Source of the DNA: Mycolicibacter senuensis
Lineage (GTDB): Bacteria; Actinomycetota; Actinomycetes; Mycobacteriales; Mycobacteriaceae
Direction of reading: 5' to 3'
Length of the DNA: 64,000 bases
Assembly (NCBI RefSeq): GCF_002101885.1
Contig: NZ_LQPS01000032.1
Location: 62,001 to 126,000, forward strand
Shown: positions 56,612 to 64,000 of the stretch, one piece after another
How positions within the stretch are numbered: position 1 is the stretch's first letter
Layout: each line of letters begins with the position of its first letter
Made by a program: the position numbers and the translations under genes
Notes under the pieces: model-generated
What the model was told of the DNA's origin: nothing
Databases searched by the model: none
Seen by the model: only the letters and a program-made list of their open reading frames with translations

Positions 56612-59467
56612 TCAGGCGTAGGCGTCCACCGGCGGGCACGAGCAGACCAGGTTGCGGTCGCCGTACGCGCCGTCGATCCGGCGCACCGGTGGCCACACCT
56701 TCGGCCGGAAGTCGCGACCCAGCGGATAGGCGGCCTGCTCCCGGGTATAGGGGTGCTCCCACTTGTCCACCACCAGGCATTCGGCGGTGTGCGGGGCGCC
56801 GCGCAACGGGTTGTCCTCGGCCGTCCACTCGCCGGTGCCGACTCGGTCGATCTCGCCGCGGATGGCGATCATCGCCTCGCAGAACGCATCCACCTCGGCC
56901 AGGCTCTCACTCTCGGTGGGCTCCACCATCAGCGTGCCTGCCACCGGGAAGCTCATGGTCGGGGCATGGAAGCCGTAGTCGGCCAACCGTTTTGCGACAT
57001 CGTCGACCGTCACGCCGGTGGCCTTGGTGATCGCGCGCAGATCCAGGATGCATTCGTGAGCGACCATGCCGTTCTCCCCGGTGTAGAGCACCGGGAAGTA
57101 CTCGTCGAGGCGGCGGGCGATGTAATTCGCCGACGCGATCGCGGTCAGCGACGCCGATCGCAGGCCCCGCGCGCCCATCATCCGGATGTAGGCCCAGGTG
57201 ATCGGCAGGATCGAGGCCGAACCGTAGGGAGCCGCCGACACCGGCGCGCCGGCGGGCAGTTCTTCGGCCAGCGGGTGTCCGGGCAAGAACGGGGCCAGGT
57301 GCGAACGCACCGCCACCGGTCCGACGCCGGGACCGCCACCGCCGTGCGGAATGCAGAACGTCTTGTGCAGGTTCAGGTGGCTGACGTCCCCGCCGAATCG
57401 CCCGGGCCGGGCCAGCCCGACCAGCGCATTGAGGTTGGCGCCGTCGACGTAGACCTGGCCGCCCGCGTCGTGCACAGCGGCGCAGATCTCGGCGATGTCG
57501 TGCTCGTACACCCCGTGGGTGGACGGGTAGGTGATCATCAGCGCCGAGAGCGTCGTGGCGTGCTCGGCGACCTTGGCACGCAGATCGTCGAGGTCGACGT
57601 CGCCGTTCTCCCGGCAGGCGACCACCACCACCCGCATGCCGGCCAGCGCTGCCGACGCGGCGTTGGTGCCGTGCGCGCTGGACGGGATCAGGCAGACGTC
57701 ACGCTGGGACTCACCACGGCTGGCGTGGTAGGCGTGGATCGCCAGCAGACCCGCATACTCGCCCTGCGAGCCGGCGTTGGGCTGTAGCGAGACCGCGTCG
57801 TACCCGGTGATCCCGGCCAGCCAGTCTTCCAACTGGGTGATGAGCCGGCGCAGCCCGGCGGCATCGGCGGGCGGCGCGAACGGGTGCTGACGGGCGAATT
57901 CCGGCCAGGTGATCGACTCCATCTCCGCGGCGGCGTTGAGCTTCATGGTGCACGAACCCAGTGGAATCATGCTGCGGTCCAATGCGATGTCCTTGTCCGA
58001 CAGCGCGCGCAGGTATCGCATCATGGCGGTTTCGGTCCGATAGCTCCGAAATGCCGGGTGCGTCAGGAATTCCGAAGTACGGGTGATGACGTGCGCGCAC
58101 ACCGGCTCGCGCCCCGAGAAGTCCGGATCAGCCACACCGAACGCGTTGAGCACGGCGGCCACGTGGTCGTCGGTGGTGGTCTCGTCGCAGGCCACCGCGA
58201 CGTGGTCGGCGTCGACGCGCCACAGGTTGATGCCGGCGTCCTTCGCCGCCGCGATGATCTCGTCGGCACGGCCGGGAACCCGGGCCAGCACGGTGTCGAA
58301 GTAGCGGTCGTGCACCAGTGCCTCACCGAGCGCCGCGGCGATCTTTACGGCGTGCCCGTGTACCCGCCGCGCGATCGCGGTCAGGCCCTCGGCGCCGTGG
58401 TAACTGGCATACATTGCGGCCATCACCGCCAACAGCACCTGGGCGGTGCAGATGTTCGAGGTCGCCTTGTCGCGGCGGATGTGCTGCTCGCGGGTTTGCA
58501 GCGCCAGACGGTAGGCCGGCGAGCCGTCCGCGTCCACCGAAACCCCCACCAGCCGTCCCGGCAGCTGCCGGGCGTGCTTGCTGTGGACCGCCAGGTAGCC
58601 GGCGTGGGGTCCGCCGAAGCCCATCGGCACCCCGAAGCGCTGGGCGCTGCCGAACGCCACATCGGCGCCGATCTCGCCCGGCGGCGTGACCAGGGTCAGC
58701 GCCAGCAGGTCTGCGCCGACCGCCACCATCGCACCGCGTTCGTGGGCGGCCTCGATCAGCTCCGACCAGTCGGTGACCCGGCCGGATGCTCCCGGCAGCT
58801 GGGTGATCACACCGAAGAAGTCGCCCTCGGGCAGCTCGTTGCGCAGGTCGGCGGTGACGACCTCGATGCCAAGCGGTTCGGCACGGGTGGCCAGCACCGC
58901 CGCGGTCTGGGTGAACAGGTCGGCGTCGACCACCAGCCGGTTGGTGGCGCCCTTGGGCCCGCGCGTCGCACGAAGCATCAGCGTCATCGCCTCGGCAGCG
59001 GCGGTGCCTTCATCCAGCATCGACGAGTTGGCGATCTCGCAGCCGGTCAGGTCGGCGATCATGGTCTGGAAGTTCAGCAGCGCCTCCAGCCGGCCCTGGC
59101 TGATCTCGGGCTGATACGGCGTGTAGGCGGTGTACCAGGCGGGGTTCTGCATGATGTTGCGCAGCAGCACCGGCGGGGTCACGGTGTCGTAGTAGCCCTG
59201 CCCGATCATCGAGACCGCGACCGTGCTGGCATCGGCCAATTCGCGCAGTTCGGCCAGTGCCTGCATCTCGCCGGCGGCCGGCGGCAACACTTCCAGCCCG
59301 GGCGCGACACCGTCGGGGCCCAGCGGGTCGAGGATGCCGGCGGGCACCGCCTTGGCGGCCAGCTCGTCCAGCGAGCCGACACCGATGGTGTCCAGCATCG
59401 CGGCGATCGCGGCGTTGTCCGGGCCGATGTGCCGGTCGACAAAACGGAATTCGGTGTGCTCGGCCAC
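56612..59467 (-). CDS. gcvB: Glycine dehydrogenase (decarboxylating), P-protein
   Basis: A 951-residue PLP enzyme, the P-protein of the glycine cleavage system; it decarboxylates glycine and passes the aminomethyl group to lipoyl-GcvH. Both fused halves (GcvPA and GcvPB) are present. The PLP-binding Lys is in [18 protein letters not shown]. Other blocks: [49 protein letters not shown] [34 protein letters not shown] and [16 protein letters not shown]. The GTG at 59467 follows GAGGGGGTCCAC; an earlier in-frame start at 59602 lies inside the riboswitch and is rejected. Its partner gcvH is 3 kb upstream; gcvT is not in the window. Confidence 0.96.
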   Translation of the reverse strand: MAEHTEFRFVDRHIGPDNAAIAAMLDTIGVGSLDELAAKAVPAGILDPLGPDGVAPGLEVLPPAAGEMQALAELRELADASTVAVSMIGQGYYDTVTPPVLLRNIMQNPAWYTAYTPYQPEISQGRLEALLNFQTMIADLTGCEIANSSMLDEGTAAAEAMTLMLRATRGPKGATNRLVVDADLFTQTAAVLATRAEPLGIEVVTADLRNELPEGDFFGVITQLPGASGRVTDWSELIEAAHERGAMVAVGADLLALTLVTPPGEIGADVAFGSAQRFGVPMGFGGPHAGYLAVHSKHARQLPGRLVGVSVDADGSPAYRLALQTREQHIRRDKATSNICTAQVLLAVMAAMYASYHGAEGLTAIARRVHGHAVKIAAALGEALVHDRYFDTVLARVPGRADEIIAAAKDAGINLWRVDADHVAVACDETTTDDHVAAVLNAFGVADPDFSGREPVCAHVITRTSEFLTHPAFRSYRTETAMMRYLRALSDKDIALDRSMIPLGSCTMKLNAAAEMESITWPEFARQHPFAPPADAAGLRRLITQLEDWLAGITGYDAVSLQPNAGSQGEYAGLLAIHAYHASRGESQRDVCLIPSSAHGTNAASAALAGMRVVVVACRENGDVDLDDLRAKVAEHATTLSALMITYPSTHGVYEHDIAEICAAVHDAGGQVYVDGANLNALVGLARPGRFGGDVSHLNLHKTFCIPHGGGGPGVGPVAVRSHLAPFLPGHPLAEELPAGAPVSAAPYGSASILPITWAYIRMMGARGLRSASLTAIASANYIARRLDEYFPVLYTGENGMVAHECILDLRAITKATGVTVDDVAKRLADYGFHAPTMSFPVAGTLMVEPTESESLAEVDAFCEAMIAIRGEIDRVGTGEWTAEDNPLRGAPHTAECLVVDKWEHPYTREQAAYPLGRDFRPKVWPPVRRIDGAYGDRNLVCSCPPVDAYA

Positions 59468-59507
59468 GTGGACCCCCTCGACGATAGACGACTGGTGGTC
59501 CTCCCCC

Positions 59508-59712
59508 TCTGTCGTCTGCCCGTCCCGGGCGCCTGAGAGATTCGGCACCGGGAGATCCGGGTGCCTTTCCCCATGGGCGGGTGAACCCGACACGGGCAGC
59601 ACCGCTTTCCAGAGGCATCGCTGCGTGCGCGGTCCTGGTGCCTGAGAGGTTGACGGGGAGGTATTGCTCCTTCGGCGCCCGGGACTGGCTGTCCCGAGAC
59701 TCTCCCGCGCGA
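59508..59712 (-). ncRNA. Tandem glycine riboswitch upstream of gcvB
   Basis: Two glycine aptamers in a row on the minus strand. Aptamer 1 (about 59710-59625) has GCGGGAGAG, GCCGAAGGAGCAA and CCTCTCAGG. Aptamer 2 (about 59613-59512) has TCTGGAAAG, CCCATGGGGAAAGGCACC, CGGTGCCGAA and TCTCTCAGG. These are the conserved cores of the gcvT class. Just after it, GACGAC (about 59513-59508) can pair with GTCGTC (59490-59485) around a purine-rich GAGGGGGAGG, a possible expression platform hiding a ribosome-binding-like sequence. Glycine binding normally turns on glycine cleavage genes. Confidence 0.92.
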
Positions 59713-59785
59713 CGCTGATGCGCGACCAGTCTACCGAGCGTTCCTCGTTCGATGCGAATGCGCCGGGCCGGGCCGGGCCGGAGCG

Positions 59786-60424
59786 TTAACCGGTCTTGCG
59801 GTCGCGGAACTTGCGGCGGCTGGCCAGTTCGTCTTCCGGCGCGGCGATCGACTCGCCGCCGTCGGCGCGTTCGCCGGGGAAATCGGCGATGACGCCGGTC
59901 AACTCCCGCATCGCACCCGACACCGCGATCCCGAACACGCCCTGGCCGCCTTGCAGCAGGTCGACGACCTCCTCGGCCGACGTGCACTCGTAGACGGTGG
60001 TGCCGTCGGAGAACAGGGTGATGTTGGCCAGGTCCCGTACCCCGCGCTCACGCAGGTGGTCGACGGCGACCCGGATGTTGTGCAGCGAGATGCCGGTGTC
60101 GAGCAACCGCTTGACGATCTTGAGCACCAGGATGTCTTTGAACGAGTACAGCCGCTGGCTCCCGGAGCCGGCCGCGCCCCGAATCGACGGCACCACCAGT
60201 GAGGTGCGCGCCCAGTAGTCCAGCTGGCGGTAGGTGATGCCGGCGATCTGGCAGGCGCTGGGCCCGCGGTAGCCGACCAGTTCGTCGGGGACGGAGTCAT
60301 CCGGGAACAGCCCGGCCTGCACCGGTTCGCCGACTCCGGAAGCGGTCGCTGCGACGTCGCCGTCCGAGCCCGATTCGGGCTGACCCGCGAAGTCCAGCTC
60401 TTCCTGCCCCGGTTGCTCGCCCAC
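59786..60424 (-). CDS. resR: MerR-family regulator ResR/McdR
   Basis: A 212-residue regulator. An acidic N-terminal region (about 1-50) precedes the winged-helix domain YRGPSACQIAGITYRQLDYWARTSLV, RGAAGSGSQRLYSFKDIL and LKIVKRLLDTGISLHNIRVAVDHLRERG. The C-terminal part (ANITLFSDGTTVYECTSAEEVVDLL) is the domain typical for this actinobacterial group. The M. tuberculosis homologue Rv1830 is reported to affect cell division/growth recovery and antibiotic resilience. The GTG at 60424 follows GAGAGGAAGC. Next to DUF151 and a second MerR gene on the same strand. Confidence 0.88.
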   Translation of the reverse strand: MGEQPGQEELDFAGQPESGSDGDVAATASGVGEPVQAGLFPDDSVPDELVGYRGPSACQIAGITYRQLDYWARTSLVVPSIRGAAGSGSQRLYSFKDILVLKIVKRLLDTGISLHNIRVAVDHLRERGVRDLANITLFSDGTTVYECTSAEEVVDLLQGGQGVFGIAVSGAMRELTGVIADFPGERADGGESIAAPEDELASRRKFRDRKTG

Positions 60425-60654
60425 GATGCTTCCTCTCGCCGATCGCGCTCGTTGCCACTGGCTGCCCGGTGGCCGCGTTTGCTCTTGCCCGAGTTGGTCG
60501 TGAGCATACGCTGTCCGACGAGCCACCGTGCGGTTCCCGCCGTGGCTCAAGTATGGGGGCCGTGATTTCCGCGTCCTGCTTTGCCGATGGGCGTGTCGTC
60601 GGACCGCTCGCAGATGAGACGGATCTGTGACGGGGCTGAGGCCGCCGCGCCGGG

Positions 60655-61149
60655 TCAGGTTGCTTTGAAATCGTCGGGCGACACGCTATCGAGGAACTCC
60701 TTGAACTTCTCCACCTCGTCTTCGCGCACCGCGCCGGAGGACTCGTCGTCGCTCTCGTCGGGGATGAGCAGGCCCGCCTCGGCCAGCACCGCCTCCTCGA
60801 CGTAGATCGGCACCCCCACCCGCAGCGCGATCGCCACCGAGTCCGACGGGCGCGCCGAGACCGTGATGTCCCGGTCGAAGATCAGGTCGGCGTAGAACGT
60901 GCCCTCCTGCAGATCGACGATCCGGACCTCCTTGAGCGAATGCCCCAGCGCGGCGATCAGGTCGCGGATCAAGTCGTGAGTCAACGGCCGGGCCGGTTCC
61001 ACGCCCTGCTGCTCCAGGGCGATGGCGGCGGCTTCGGCCTGCCCGATCCAGATCGGGAGGTATCGGTCGCCGTCGGCCTCGCGCAGCAGCAACACCGGCT
61101 GGTTCTGCGGTTGCTCGACGCGAATGCCGACCACGCGTACTTCGCCCAT
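60655..61149 (-). CDS. Bifunctional nuclease domain (DUF151) protein
   Basis: A 164-residue protein, the length I recall for Rv1829. It starts with MGEVRVVGIRVEQPQNQPVLLLRE and has LPIWIGQAEAAAIALEQQGVEPARPLTHDLI, the typical DUF151 core, then DLIFDRDITVSARPSDSVAIALR. The C-terminal part (about 135-164) is acidic and helical. DUF151 proteins have RNase/DNase activity in plants and are conserved in bacteria; the role here is unknown. Its neighbours, two MerR regulators and garA, are stable across mycobacteria. Confidence 0.9.
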   Translation of the reverse strand: MGEVRVVGIRVEQPQNQPVLLLREADGDRYLPIWIGQAEAAAIALEQQGVEPARPLTHDLIRDLIAALGHSLKEVRIVDLQEGTFYADLIFDRDITVSARPSDSVAIALRVGVPIYVEEAVLAEAGLLIPDESDDESSGAVREDEVEKFKEFLDSVSPDDFKAT

Positions 61150-61272
61150 CTCCAGTCAGCCCTCCGCAATTGCTTGTTTCCCAAGTCGCTGTGTCCCAGT
61201 CCGACTCGCTGCGAAACCCCCGGTCCGGCAACCGCATGTCGCACAACAAGCCGCCGACGCGAAGTCTAGTCC

Positions 61273-62007
61273 TCAGCCGTGCAGAACGTCGTGTACCGCC
61301 GACTTGAGCAGCGCGGTGTGCAGCGCGATCGCCAGCGCCGCGACCTCGCGCGCCAAGTCGTCGGCACGGTCACGCGCGCCGGCCTTGCCGCCCTTGACCA
61401 GCGGCCCGGCGATCTGGGCGATCAGATCGGACTGCCGGTCGGCGGCGGAGCGGAACGCTCGCAGGTGGCGCGGCTCGACGCCGTAATCGGCCAGCCCGCG
61501 GGCACACTGCGCGATGACGACCGCGTGCTCGTCGAAGAATCCCCCCGGCCCGGCCGTGATGACCCCCGTTCTGACCAGTGCCGTCAGCAGGATGTCGTCG
61601 GCGCCCGAGCGCTCCAGCAGATCCTCCCGGCTCAGCCTGACGCGCCGGGGCGGCACCGGCAGCGCCGTGCGGTGGTGGGCGGCGTCGTCGGCCGACACCA
61701 ACCGCGGCACCGAATACGGCGACTCGCTCAGCGGCAGCGCCCCGTCCGGTTCGGCGTCCAGCCTCGCCTTGATCACCTTCAGCGGCAGGTACTGGTCGCG
61801 TTGCGCGGTCAGCACGAACCGCAGCCGCGCGCAGTCATAGGCGCTGAACCGGCGGTAGCCCGACGCCGCACGCTGCGGCGTCACCAGCCCCTCGGCCTCC
61901 AGGAACCGAATCTTGGAGATCGTGACATCCGGAAACTCCGGCCGAAGCAGATCCAGTACCGCTCCGATCGACATCCCGGCCGGTTCGGGGCTGTCAGGCG
62001 CGCTCAC
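61273..62007 (-). CDS. MerR-family regulator (Rv1828-like)
   Basis: A 244-residue regulator. The winged helix is [26 protein letters not shown] (in two parts), [27 protein letters not shown], followed by [13 protein letters not shown]. The C-terminal effector part (about 110-244) has no Cys or metal site, so it is a MerR-like protein with another signal. The GTG at 62007 directly follows the garA stop (TAAGTG), so the genes are translationally coupled. The remembered M. tuberculosis homologue has 247 residues. Confidence 0.88.
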   Translation of the reverse strand: MSAPDSPEPAGMSIGAVLDLLRPEFPDVTISKIRFLEAEGLVTPQRAASGYRRFSAYDCARLRFVLTAQRDQYLPLKVIKARLDAEPDGALPLSESPYSVPRLVSADDAAHHRTALPVPPRRVRLSREDLLERSGADDILLTALVRTGVITAGPGGFFDEHAVVIAQCARGLADYGVEPRHLRAFRSAADRQSDLIAQIAGPLVKGGKAGARDRADDLAREVAALAIALHTALLKSAVHDVLHG

Positions 62008-62493
62008 TTAGCTCCCCGGCCCGCCCTCGGTCTCACCCGTCTTCGGGCCGGTCAGGAACACCAGCCGGAACTTGCCCACCTGTACCTCGTCGCCGTTGAC
62101 CAGGACGGCCGAATCGACCGGCTCCCGGTTGACGTAGGTGCCGTTGAGGCTGCCCACGTCGACGACCTGAAACTCGTTGCCCTCCAGCCGGAACTCGGCA
62201 TGGCGGCGGCTGACCGTGACGTCGTCGAGGAAGATGTCGCTGTCGGGATGCCGACCGGCGGCGGTGACCGGTTGGTCGAGCAGGAAACGCGATCCGGCGT
62301 TGGGGCCGCGCTTGACGACCAGCAGCGCCGAACCCGCGGGCAGCCCTTCCACACCCGAGGTCAGGCTCTCACCACCCGCCTGTGCGGGGGCGTCGAGTTC
62401 GCTCAGGAAGTCGGCCCGGAAGACCGATGTGGTTTCCACCGTGACCTCGTCGCCTGCCTGGTCCTGCCCATTGCCTGGGTCCTTCTCCGTCAC
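62008..62493 (-). CDS. garA: FHA-domain regulator GarA
   Basis: A 161-residue regulator of 2-oxoglutarate metabolism. The N-terminus has the phosphorylation motif VTVETTSVFRADFLSEL; Thr21 and Thr22 are the sites used by PknG and PknB in mycobacteria. The FHA domain spans about 60-145: GRHPDSDIFLDDVTVSRRHAEF, DVGSLNGTYVNREPVDSA and VQVGKFRLVFLTG, with the conserved Arg, Ser, His and Asn. Unphosphorylated GarA inhibits 2-oxoglutarate dehydrogenase/decarboxylase and glutamate dehydrogenase and activates glutamate synthase. The GTG at 62493 aligns exactly with the remembered homologue start. Confidence 0.96.
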   Translation of the reverse strand: MTEKDPGNGQDQAGDEVTVETTSVFRADFLSELDAPAQAGGESLTSGVEGLPAGSALLVVKRGPNAGSRFLLDQPVTAAGRHPDSDIFLDDVTVSRRHAEFRLEGNEFQVVDVGSLNGTYVNREPVDSAVLVNGDEVQVGKFRLVFLTGPKTGETEGGPGS

Positions 62494-62680
62494 CCGCTGC
62501 TCCTCACTGGCCACTGTCGTGTTACCTGGTCGCACCCGCCGGATATCCATGGCACCGGACCCACGATTGATGAGTCGACCGTACCGCGCAGCGGTCGATA
62601 ATGTCCCCCGCACCGCGGGATCGTGTCGTGGAATACCCGCCGCGATATCCGGCGCGTCCCGGCAGGCAGGCTAGCAATAC

Positions 62681-63082
62681 TCATTCGGCCAGCGTCGCGC
62701 GGTACGCGTCGGCCGTCAGCAGCCCCGCAAGCGTCTCGTCCAAGCCGCCGACGACCTGAAGATCGACCAGCCAGCCGGCGCCGTACGGGTCGGAATTCAC
62801 CAGCTGCGGGCTGGCATCCAGATCCGCGTTGACGGCAACCACTTTCGCCGAGAGCGGCCCGAACAGATCCGAGACGGACTTGGTCGACTCCACCTCGCCG
62901 AAGCTCTCCCCCGCGGTCACCTCGGCGCCGGTCTCGGGCAGCTGCACGAAGACCACGTCGCCCAGTGCCGCCTGCGCGAAGTCGGTGATGCCCACCCGGA
63001 CGGTGTCGGTTCCGGTGCGCTGCACCCACTCGTGCTCAGCGGTGTAATACAGATCGGACGGAACATTGCTTTCTGAGCTCAC
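62681..63082 (-). CDS. gcvH: Glycine cleavage H-protein
   Basis: A 133-residue lipoyl carrier of the glycine cleavage system. [13 protein letters not shown] and [23 protein letters not shown] start the domain. The lipoylated Lys is in [19 protein letters not shown], at the hairpin turn. The C-terminus [15 protein letters not shown] is typical. The GTG at 63082 has AGGAG ten to twelve bases upstream. Downstream of DUF881 and upstream of garA; the latter lies after a gap of about 190 bases. Confidence 0.96.
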   Translation of the reverse strand: MSSESNVPSDLYYTAEHEWVQRTGTDTVRVGITDFAQAALGDVVFVQLPETGAEVTAGESFGEVESTKSVSDLFGPLSAKVVAVNADLDASPQLVNSDPYGAGWLVDLQVVGGLDETLAGLLTADAYRATLAE

Positions 63083-63110
63083 GGTGATCGTGCTCCTTGC
63101 GCTGTCGGGT

Positions 63111-63896
63111 TCACTTGACTGGCTGAGCGTATTGGCGTGGTTTCGGTTGCCGCAACACGGTCACCTCGACATGGTCGGCCTGCTGCACCGCCACGGCGCC
63201 AGCGAGCCGTTTGACGCTGTCGACCGCCCCACCGGGAATGTTCATCGCGGCCGCCAGGGTGGGGGGATCGCCGATCGCCAGTACGGAATACGGTGGCGCC
63301 AAGGAGATCCCGTCGAACTCCAGCGCTCCCGGCGTTCCGGCGACCCACGAGTCCACTCCGATGCGCACCGCTTTGGCGTCGTCTCTGACCTCCATCGCCT
63401 CGGCGCCGGCCGCCCGCAGTTCATTGATCACATCCAGCATCGTCTCCGGCGCCACGCCGCGCGCCGGATCGTCGACGGTGACCACCACCCCGGGCCCGAC
63501 GGCGCCGACCGTGCCGATCATGATCGCCAGGGCGGAGAGCCGGGCCTGGGCGGTCTCGATGGCGGCCTGGTCGCTGCTGCCGGACTCCTGCAACGCGTTG
63601 AGCGTCTGCTGCAGCTCGGCGATCTCGGTGTTGAGCGCGGCTTCGCGCTGCCGCAGCGAGTCCAGCAGCACCAGCAGGTCCGCGGGCCGGGCCGTCTCCA
63701 GGGCATCGGTGGAGTCGTTCTGGCGGACCTGGGTGACGATCGCAACCCCCAGCAGCAGGCACAGCAGCATCGCCAGCACGCCGAACAACGGGCTGGAGCG
63801 CCCTTCGCGAAGCCCGCGGAAGCCGCGCCGCGACGGCGCAGCGTCAGCGCTGTCGGGTAGTTCGTGCCGCCCGTGCGGCAGCGGATCACCGGTCAC
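63111..63896 (-). CDS. DUF881 family membrane protein
   Basis: A 261-residue protein. A Ser/Arg-rich cytoplasmic start is followed by one transmembrane helix (about 38-58, [21 protein letters not shown]). A coiled-coil segment (about 68-115, [23 protein letters not shown] and [12 protein letters not shown]) and the DUF881 domain (about 120-250, [51 protein letters not shown]) follow. The family lies in the actinobacterial division/cell-envelope gene set and resembles a membrane scaffold. The ATG at 63896 is five bases after the DUF1290 stop. Confidence 0.87.
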   Translation of the reverse strand: MTGDPLPHGRHELPDSADAAPSRRGFRGLREGRSSPLFGVLAMLLCLLLGVAIVTQVRQNDSTDALETARPADLLVLLDSLRQREAALNTEIAELQQTLNALQESGSSDQAAIETAQARLSALAIMIGTVGAVGPGVVVTVDDPARGVAPETMLDVINELRAAGAEAMEVRDDAKAVRIGVDSWVAGTPGALEFDGISLAPPYSVLAIGDPPTLAAAMNIPGGAVDSVKRLAGAVAVQQADHVEVTVLRQPKPRQYAQPVK

Positions 63897-63900
63897 CGCG

Positions 63901-64000
63901 TCAGGCCCCGAACAGCCGTCGGCGCAGTGCCGCGGCGTTGCCGAAGATGCGGATGCCCAGGACCACGATGATCGCGGTGGACAACTGGGTGCCGACCCCC
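63901..64000 (-). CDS. sbp: DUF1290 small basic protein, 3' fragment cut by the window edge
   Basis: The last 32 codons of a small membrane protein: a helix (STAIIVVLGIRIFGN) and the basic end AALRRRLFGA. This matches, as I recall, the C-terminus of M. tuberculosis Rv1824. The 5' part is outside the window. The stop TGA lies five bases before the DUF881 start, so the genes are one operon. Confidence 0.75.
   Translation of the reverse strand, partial: GVGTQLSTAIIVVLGIRIFGNAAALRRRLFGA

Noticed and set aside
57884..59536. Plus-strand open frame opposite gcvB
   Set aside because: gcvB and its riboswitch explain this DNA; the frame is a shadow.

Overview
The window is chromosomal DNA of a high-GC actinomycete, almost certainly a non-tuberculous mycobacterium. 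It carries mycobacterium-specific genes (antigen 85, Apa, GarA, DUF7159, MmpS-like and PknH-sensor proteins). From memory, most of the gene order follows the M. tuberculosis H37Rv block Rv1886c to Rv1824, read in the opposite direction. Differences from that block place it outside the tuberculosis complex: oxyR is intact, the urease operon is missing between ndh and the thioesterase gene, a phosphoketolase gene is present, and one interval holds an accessory island. Coordinates come from reading frames; starts were chosen from ribosome binding sites, neighbouring genes and remembered homologue lengths.

Layout. 1-4.4 kb: 5' end of a zwf1-type glucose-6-phosphate dehydrogenase gene, a small secreted protein, YceI-like and DUF7159 proteins, the antigen 85 gene (fbpB type) with a perfect terminator hairpin, and an SRPBCC protein. 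4.4-9.5 kb: CocE/NonD hydrolase, SnoaL-like protein, AhpD-fold protein and a large DHA2-type MFS exporter. 9.5-11.2 kb: iron-storage cluster (bfrA, a protein with two similar halves, bfd) around an IdeR-like iron box. 11.2-13.5 kb: peroxide-stress cluster oxyR / ahpC-ahpD with an operator-like palindrome on the oxyR start codon. lldD2 follows.

14.8-21.1 kb is the accessory island. Two divergent membrane-protein genes share one promoter region. One encodes a TIR domain, a transmembrane helix and a PknH-type extracellular sensor domain. The other encodes two transmembrane helices, TrkA_N/RCK-like Rossmann domains and a C-terminal RyR domain. This looks like a signalling or defence pair: a TIR enzyme making an NAD-derived signal and an RyR channel-like protein sensing it. 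Two divergent IS110-family elements lie beside it, each with a hairpin that hides the transposase ribosome binding site.

21.2-36 kb: HhH DNA-repair-like protein, ferredoxin reductase, thiolase and double CaiB/BaiF CoA-transferase, phosphoketolase, MmpS-like secreted protein, CPBP protease, alcohol dehydrogenase, GlsB/YeaQ protein, Apa and the molybdate transporter modABC. 36-44.8 kb: divergent SDR, type II NADH dehydrogenase, thioesterase, BlaI/BlaR-type pair, gnd1, alpha/beta hydrolase and two tandem secreted histidine-phosphatase paralogues. 44.8-54.8 kb: an 800-bp gap, a 14-codon leader coupled to guaB1, two CNNM/CBS transporters, a glycosylase-like protein, malate synthase and a VWA membrane protein. 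54.8-64 kb, minus strand: a Leu/Gly repeat secreted protein, gcvB under a tandem glycine riboswitch, resR, a bifunctional nuclease, a second MerR regulator, garA, gcvH, DUF881 and the end of a DUF1290 gene. This last block joins glycine cleavage (gcvB, gcvH) with GarA, the switch of 2-oxoglutarate/glutamate metabolism.
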